Shown here: piece by piece, positions 60,142 to 64,000 of the stretch
Numbering within the stretch: position 1 is the first letter of the stretch
Layout of the letters: each line of letters opens with the position of its first letter
NCBI RefSeq assembly: GCF_001653455.1
Contig: NZ_CP011486.1
Coordinates: 1 to 64,000, forward strand
Reading direction: 5' to 3'
From: Helicobacter pylori
Lineage (GTDB): Bacteria > Campylobacterota > Campylobacteria > Campylobacterales > Helicobacteraceae
DNA: 64,000 nucleotides
Position numbers and translations under genes: made by a program
The notes under the pieces: model-generated
The model's database searches: none
Seen by the model: only the letters and a program-made list of their open reading frames with translations
What the model was told of the DNA's origin: nothing

Positions 60142-60375
60142 GAGCTTACCTTTTTTTAAGAATTTGGCTTGATTATAACATGTTTTAAACGGGCGTTTTT
60201 TAATAATGATTTTCAATTTTTGATTGTTTTTATACTAAATGAATTTAATTATTAAAATTGTTTTATTTAAATGTGGTAATTATTTACCGATTGAGCGTCA
60301 AAATAGGAGGAATTTTTGATCTTTTAAAAAGTTCATTTACTTTTCGTTTAAAAATAAATTTTATCATTCTCGCCG

Positions 60376-60381
60376 TATAAT
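60376..60381 (+). promoter_or_regulatory. -10 box upstream of the lipoprotein at 60443
   Basis: CCGTATAAT with TATAAT lies 62 bases before the ATG, in the divergent gap with putA. Confidence 0.55.
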
Positions 60382-60442
60382 TTAAAAGCTTTAAAAGCAA
60401 TTTTGAATTAAACGAAAAAATTTAAAAACAAAAGGATATAAA

Positions 60443-60658
60443 ATGAAAACAATTAGAAACGGTTTGATGGTTAGCGCGCTTGGTGCGTTGTTATTGAGTG
60501 GTTGCTCTAGCTTTAAGTCTCAAGGTTTGGCTTGCGTTGATGGTAAGGCGATGAAAAAAGAAGCCCACCACACAGAAAGACAAACCACTACCAACATGCC
60601 TTCAGGTCTTTTTGACCCTTATTCTTCTAATCTAAACCACTGGGATACTAGCCTTTAA
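60443..60658 (+). CDS. Small lipoprotein of unknown function
   Basis: The 71-residue product has a lipoprotein signal with lipobox LLSGC (Cys21), and a short hydrophilic tail ending SNLNHWDTSL. It has a good AAAGGATAT ribosome site, its own -10 box and a terminator directly after the stop, so it is a single-gene unit. No function is known. Confidence 0.85.
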   Translation: MKTIRNGLMVSALGALLLSGCSSFKSQGLACVDGKAMKKEAHHTERQTTTNMPSGLFDPYSSNLNHWDTSL

Positions 60659-60690
60659 CCCTAGATCCTAGGGGGTTTTCTTTTTTCTAA
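60659..60690 (+). terminator. Terminator of the small lipoprotein gene
   Basis: CCCTAG-ATC-CTAGGG (60659-60673), a perfect 6-bp stem with a 3-base loop, is followed by GGTTTTCTTTTTTC, a good intrinsic terminator. Confidence 0.8.
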
Positions 60691-60835
60691 ACCCATTTTT
60701 AAATCCGCTTTAAAAACGCTTTTTAACTTATCTTAATGAAACGCCATGCATTAGGTGTTTGTTGCGAGCACTTTTTAGTGGCAACGCTTGGCTTTTGGGT
60801 GCTGATAATAAAGCTCATTTTAAGTTTTCTCAAAT

Positions 60836-60841
60836 TATAAT
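60836..60841 (+). promoter_or_regulatory. -10 box of the coiled-coil gene cluster
   Basis: TATAAT lies 45 bases before the ATG of the poly-C gene at 60886, which has an AAAAGGAA ribosome site. Confidence 0.55.
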
Positions 60842-60885
60842 AACAATCTTTTTAACATTGATATAACATAAAAGGAAATATTCTT

Positions 60886-61762
60886 ATGAGTGGCGTTCAT
60901 ATTGTAGAAAATACGACTGCTTCCACCCCCCCCCCCCCACAAATGAAGAGCTTTTAAAACGAATTAAAGAGCTTGAAACTCAAGTTAAAGAATTAAAAGA
61001 ATCATATAAAAACCTTGAACCCCTTAGGAAATTCTCTCGTTTAATAGGCTTCTTTTTTGGAAATGCCTCTAACGACACCCAAGAAAATTCAAAAGACACT
61101 CCAAAAGAGGAAGCGTTTAAACAACTCCAAGAAGAAAATGCATCTTTAAAAAAGAATTTAGAAAATGCAGAGGAAGAATTAAGAAAACTTAAACAAAGTA
61201 ATAGCCGTGATCTTGAAGCTTTACGACAGAAAAAGAAAATCTAACTAAAGCAAACGCCGAGATGAAAACAGAAAAAGAAAATCTAATCAAAGATAAAACA
61301 GATCTGAATAACAAAATCGCCGGGTTATCCACAGAAAATGACAAGCTAGAGCAAAAACACGCTCCATACGACAAATTAGAAAAACTCTATGAAGTCTTTT
61401 TGGAAGTTAAAGAGTGCTTGAGTTTTGAGTTTGTCAAAGACACTCATAGTGCAATGGATTTGATCGGGTATGTTCTTAGCGACAGCAAATACTATGTGGA
61501 AGAGTTTTATAAAAAAACCCAACAAGAGCTGAGGAATAAAAATAGCGATAAAGGTGAAAAATTCGTCGCATTGTTTGATTTGCTTTTTGAGTGCATCAAG
61601 GATAAGAAATTTAAGCGTCTGGAAGTGCCAAGCTCTTATAACTCTGCATGCATAACATTATACCCAGAGCAAAGCAGCACAGGAAACATCCAAAGAGTGG
61701 TTTTAAGGGGCTATTCATACAATGACGCAATTAAGCCTAGTATCGTGGATATGGGAGGGTGA
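60886..61762 (+). pseudogene. Phase-variable coiled-coil protein gene, OFF and frameshifted
   Basis: The frame from the ATG at 60886 reads MSGVHIVENTTASTPPPP and then, with 13 Cs in the tract at 60926-60938, hits a stop at 60955 after 23 codons. With 11 or 14 Cs it would continue as TNEELLKRIKELETQVKEL and a long coiled-coil segment. A second one-base disruption near 61228 (after DLEAL) moves the coding frame again to TEKENLTKANAEM and, from 61262, a 166-codon frame (coiled coil, then a globular part with LYEVFLEVKECLSFEFVK) ending GGN-free at 61762. The poly-C tract fits a contingency gene; the second shift suggests real decay or a second switch. The full product would be about 290 residues. 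Confidence 0.75.
60926..60938 (+). repeat. C13 homopolymer tract (phase-variation switch)
   Basis: Thirteen consecutive Cs in codons 14-18 of the coiled-coil gene. Slippage by +1 or -2 restores the frame. Confidence 0.9.
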
Positions 61763-61763
61763 A

Positions 61764-62447
61764 ATGTTTTATTTGTCTTCAACAAAGGAAAAACTAGTAA
61801 TGCGCATCAATCTTTTGGAAAGCGAAAAAGCCAAGCTATTTAAAGAAAAAGGCAAGCTAATTGCAGAAAAAAATGAGTTATTCACAGAAAAAGAAAAGCT
61901 CACTAGAGAAAACACCGAGCTAGCCAGCAAAAACACTGCGCTGAAAACTGAAAATGACAGGCTCAACCACCAAGTTATCGCGCTCAATAAAGAGCAGGGC
62001 AGCCTCAAACAAGAGCGAACGCAATTGCAAGGTGCGTGTGGGTTTTTAGAAGAAACATGCGCTAATTTAGAAAAAGACAACCAACAGCTAACTGACAAAC
62101 TCAAAAAATTAGAAAGCGCTCAAAAAAATTTAGAGAACGCTAACAACCAATTACGGCAAGCTAAAGAAAAAATAGCCGAAGAAAAAACAGAGTTGGAGCG
62201 AGAAATGGCGCGCTTAAAGGGATTAGAGGCTATGGAAGCCAAAAGCGAGTTGGACTTGCACAACAAGCGTCTTGCGAGCGAGAATAGGGATTTAAAATCC
62301 CAAAAGAGAAAATTAGAAGAAGAGAACATAAAGCTCAAAAAGGAGGTTGAAGATGTGAAAGAGCGGCACTCACAATTGCAACAACAAAACGATGAATTAG
62401 AGCGTTTGAACGCTAATGCAGAAAGAACGCAACACGATTTAAAATAA
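61764..62447 (+). CDS. Coiled-coil protein, second of the cluster
   Basis: The 227-residue product is almost entirely heptad-rich coiled coil of Glu, Lys, Leu, Asn and Gln (EKEKLTRENTELASKN, then LEETCANLEKDNQQL). No signal peptide or membrane helix is seen. I chose the ATG at 61764 (MFYLSSTKEKL), 1 base after the stop of the preceding frame with GGGAGG upstream. An ATG at 61722 overlaps that frame. The N-terminal half repeats the pattern of the preceding gene, so the two may be duplicates. No function is known. Confidence 0.8.
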   Translation: MFYLSSTKEKLVMRINLLESEKAKLFKEKGKLIAEKNELFTEKEKLTRENTELASKNTALKTENDRLNHQVIALNKEQGSLKQERTQLQGACGFLEETCANLEKDNQQLTDKLKKLESAQKNLENANNQLRQAKEKIAEEKTELEREMARLKGLEAMEAKSELDLHNKRLASENRDLKSQKRKLEEENIKLKKEVEDVKERHSQLQQQNDELERLNANAERTQHDLK

Positions 62448-62463
62448 CAATAAAGGAAATATC

Positions 62464-64000
62464 ATGGTAAAACCCCTAGAGAGTTTAACACTGCCTCTTG
62501 GTCACCCCTTAGTAGAGACTTTGTGCTATTGGTCTTTAGCAGGTGAGAGCAAGATCATTGAGAGCGAGAACATTCCGCTAAATTTCAAAAAAGAAGTGTC
62601 AACAGAAGATCAAACCAAGTTTAAAAAAGCGATAGAAGTGATGCATGCCATTGTCAATCATAGCGCTTCTTCAAGGTATCTTTCTGATGGAGATCAAAAA
62701 ATCCTAGAAAATTTAAGCGCGGCTAAAACGATCAGTAATGAGCTTGTAGAACAAGCTTTAGATTTTGTTTCTAACAATAATGTGTATGTGGATTTTGAAA
62801 CCTTTAAAAAGATGATGCTTGAAGTGGATTCTGTAGCGGTAGGCATTGAACCATACAGCCAAACCAGGTTAGAGGATTTGAATGGAGGGCATTGGGATTT
62901 GGAGGTGCCTTGCGCTAGTAAAGAAAGCGTGTCGTTTAGATTTGATCATTTAGAAGGTAAGTTTTATGCGCGCTCCAGTTTGCATAAAGACGATTTGAAA
63001 ACGGATATTGTCGCTATTGACTTTGGGACTAAAAGCACGACTGCAAGCTATATGGATAAGGACGGGCGATACCGCTTGCTTTCTATTGGGAATACTGATG
63101 ATGAAAGTGCTAAAAAATTTGAAAACCCCACGATCGTAGAGTTTAGGCACAGAAAAAAATTTATTACAGAATACGATGCGCTAAAGCACCGCCCTTTCAC
63201 AGAAAGAAACGATATAGAAGTGGCGCATGAAGCCCAAAAGAATACTGCAGGCGTTAAAGGCAATGATTTGTATCGGTTTTTTTCTAAATTAAAACAATGG
63301 GCTGGATCGGATGAAAAACAGAATTTTAGGGATTTGAATGAGGATTTTTCTTTAGAAAGCTTTGCTGATTGCAAGGATTTTAACCCCATAGAAATCTATG
63401 CTTACTGCATCGGCCGTTGCATCAACAACATGCATAATGGCGTGTTTTTGAAATACTTTTTATCCTATCCCATCAAGTATGAAAAACATCAGGCTGAAAA
63501 AATCAGAGAAAGTTTTGAAAAAGGTTTGAAAAAATCCTTACCCAGGCATGTTTTTGACGATGAAAAAACGGCTAAAAATTTCAAAGTGGAACTAAGAGCG
63601 AGCGAGCCTTTTGCGTATGCTATTAGCGCTTTAAAAAGCTATGGGTTTTTTAAGTTAGAAAACTTAGAGGAACCGGTTTATTACGGGGTGTTTGATTTTG
63701 GGGGTGGGACGACGGATTTTGACTTTGGCAAATGGGAAAAAAGCGCCAACCCTAAATTCGCTTACAAGATGACGCATTTTAGCAATGGAGGGGATAAATT
63801 TTTAGGCGGTGAAAACCTATTGGAATTGTTGGCTTGGGAAGTGTATGCTCAAAATTTTCAAACGCTAAAAGAAAAAGAGGTGGTTATCGCTAAACCCAAC
63901 TATGACGGGGTTGATACGCAACGCTTTGGATCTTTGATGCAAAATTCCAGAGAAGCGCGCTTGAATTTGCAAACGATTGCTTCTAAATTACGCCCTTTTT
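62464..64000 (+). CDS. Hsp70/actin-fold ATPase-like protein, cut by the window end
   Basis: The frame from the ATG at 62464 (AAAGGAAATATC upstream) stays open for more than 510 codons to the window end. After an N-terminal region of about 180 residues without a known fold, it has the phosphate-1 motif AIDFGTKSTTASY at 184-196 and the phosphate-2 motif FDFGGGTTDFDFGKW at about 410-424, the two loops of the Hsp70/actin ATPase fold. The spacing fits a DnaK-like core with insertions. No DnaK substrate-binding domain is visible so far, so it is not an ordinary chaperone. It follows the coiled-coil gene by 16 bases. No function is known to me. Confidence 0.82.
   Translation, partial: MVKPLESLTLPLGHPLVETLCYWSLAGESKIIESENIPLNFKKEVSTEDQTKFKKAIEVMHAIVNHSASSRYLSDGDQKILENLSAAKTISNELVEQALDFVSNNNVYVDFETFKKMMLEVDSVAVGIEPYSQTRLEDLNGGHWDLEVPCASKESVSFRFDHLEGKFYARSSLHKDDLKTDIVAIDFGTKSTTASYMDKDGRYRLLSIGNTDDESAKKFENPTIVEFRHRKKFITEYDALKHRPFTERNDIEVAHEAQKNTAGVKGNDLYRFFSKLKQWAGSDEKQNFRDLNEDFSLESFADCKDFNPIEIYAYCIGRCINNMHNGVFLKYFLSYPIKYEKHQAEKIRESFEKGLKKSLPRHVFDDEKTAKNFKVELRASEPFAYAISALKSYGFFKLENLEEPVYYGVFDFGGGTTDFDFGKWEKSANPKFAYKMTHFSNGGDKFLGGENLLELLAWEVYAQNFQTLKEKEVVIAKPNYDGVDTQRFGSLMQNSREARLNLQTIASKLRPF

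Noticed and set aside
59636-60172. 178-codon plus-strand frame opposite the putA start
   Set aside because: Its Ser/Phe/Lys-rich text is the antisense of putA coding sequence.

Overview
The window is chromosomal DNA of Helicobacter pylori. The order nusB-ribH-kdsA-carbonic anhydrase-pyrF-panC, a five-tRNA array, hopZ, groEL/groES, dnaG, the two comB clusters, gltA/icd, gmd/fcl, hypE/hypF and putP/putA is that of the start of the reference chromosomes (about HP0001 to HP0063 of strain 26695). Other species marks are Hop porins with the shared C-terminal beta-domain, a His/Cys-rich tail on GroES, TTG starts, TATAAT boxes without clear -35 boxes, and homopolymer or dinucleotide tracts in contingency genes. 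The strain cannot be named from the sequence.

Layout. 0-4 kb: housekeeping biosynthesis (riboflavin, KDO, pyrimidine, pantothenate). 4.0-4.6 kb: five tRNA genes on the minus strand (Glu, Asp, Val, Glu, Lys). 5.2-7.3 kb: hopZ with a CT-repeat switch in its signal sequence, set ON. 7.6-9.7 kb: groES-groEL behind a recognisable promoter and a CIRCE-like inverted repeat. 9.9-13.6 kb: dnaG, a PP-loop enzyme and a conserved unknown. 13.7-16.6 kb: comB2-comB3-comB4, the first half of the DNA-uptake apparatus. 16.9-22.8 kb: a lipoprotein, cheV1, nspC and the lipid A pair lpxE/eptA. 23.6-29.5 kb: hopD, gltA, icd and a small membrane protein. 29.4-31.8 kb: bioD and an unrecognised 574-codon gene with foreign-looking codon use. 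31.9-40.5 kb: usp, clpS-clpA-panD-ybaB, a PDZ-like protein and comB6 to comB10 in one compact run. 40.6-44.1 kb: GDP-fucose synthesis for Lewis antigens (manC, gmd, fcl). 44.5-45.1 kb: an interrupted pseudogene. 45.2-49.5 kb: hypE, hypF and agmatine deiminase. 49.5-55.0 kb: a restriction-modification hotspot. 55.1-60.1 kb: proline uptake and oxidation (putP, putA). 60.4-64 kb: a small lipoprotein, then a run of coiled-coil genes and an Hsp70/actin-fold ATPase cut by the window end.

The most informative accessory regions are two. At 49.5-55 kb an HNH nuclease gene and two methyltransferases, linked by ATGA overlaps, form one system whose nuclease gene carries two compensating frameshifts. Beside it a second nuclease/methyltransferase pair sits between two 154-bp direct repeats, the mark of insertion with long target duplication, and a cytosine methyltransferase at the same site is reduced to its first and last codons. 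At 60.9-64 kb a gene with a C13 tract (OFF as read) and a second frameshift encodes a coiled-coil protein. It is followed at once by another coiled-coil gene and by a large protein with an Hsp70/actin-type nucleotide-binding core. This phase-variable coiled-coil plus ATPase cluster has no function I can name and is the best candidate here for an undescribed system.
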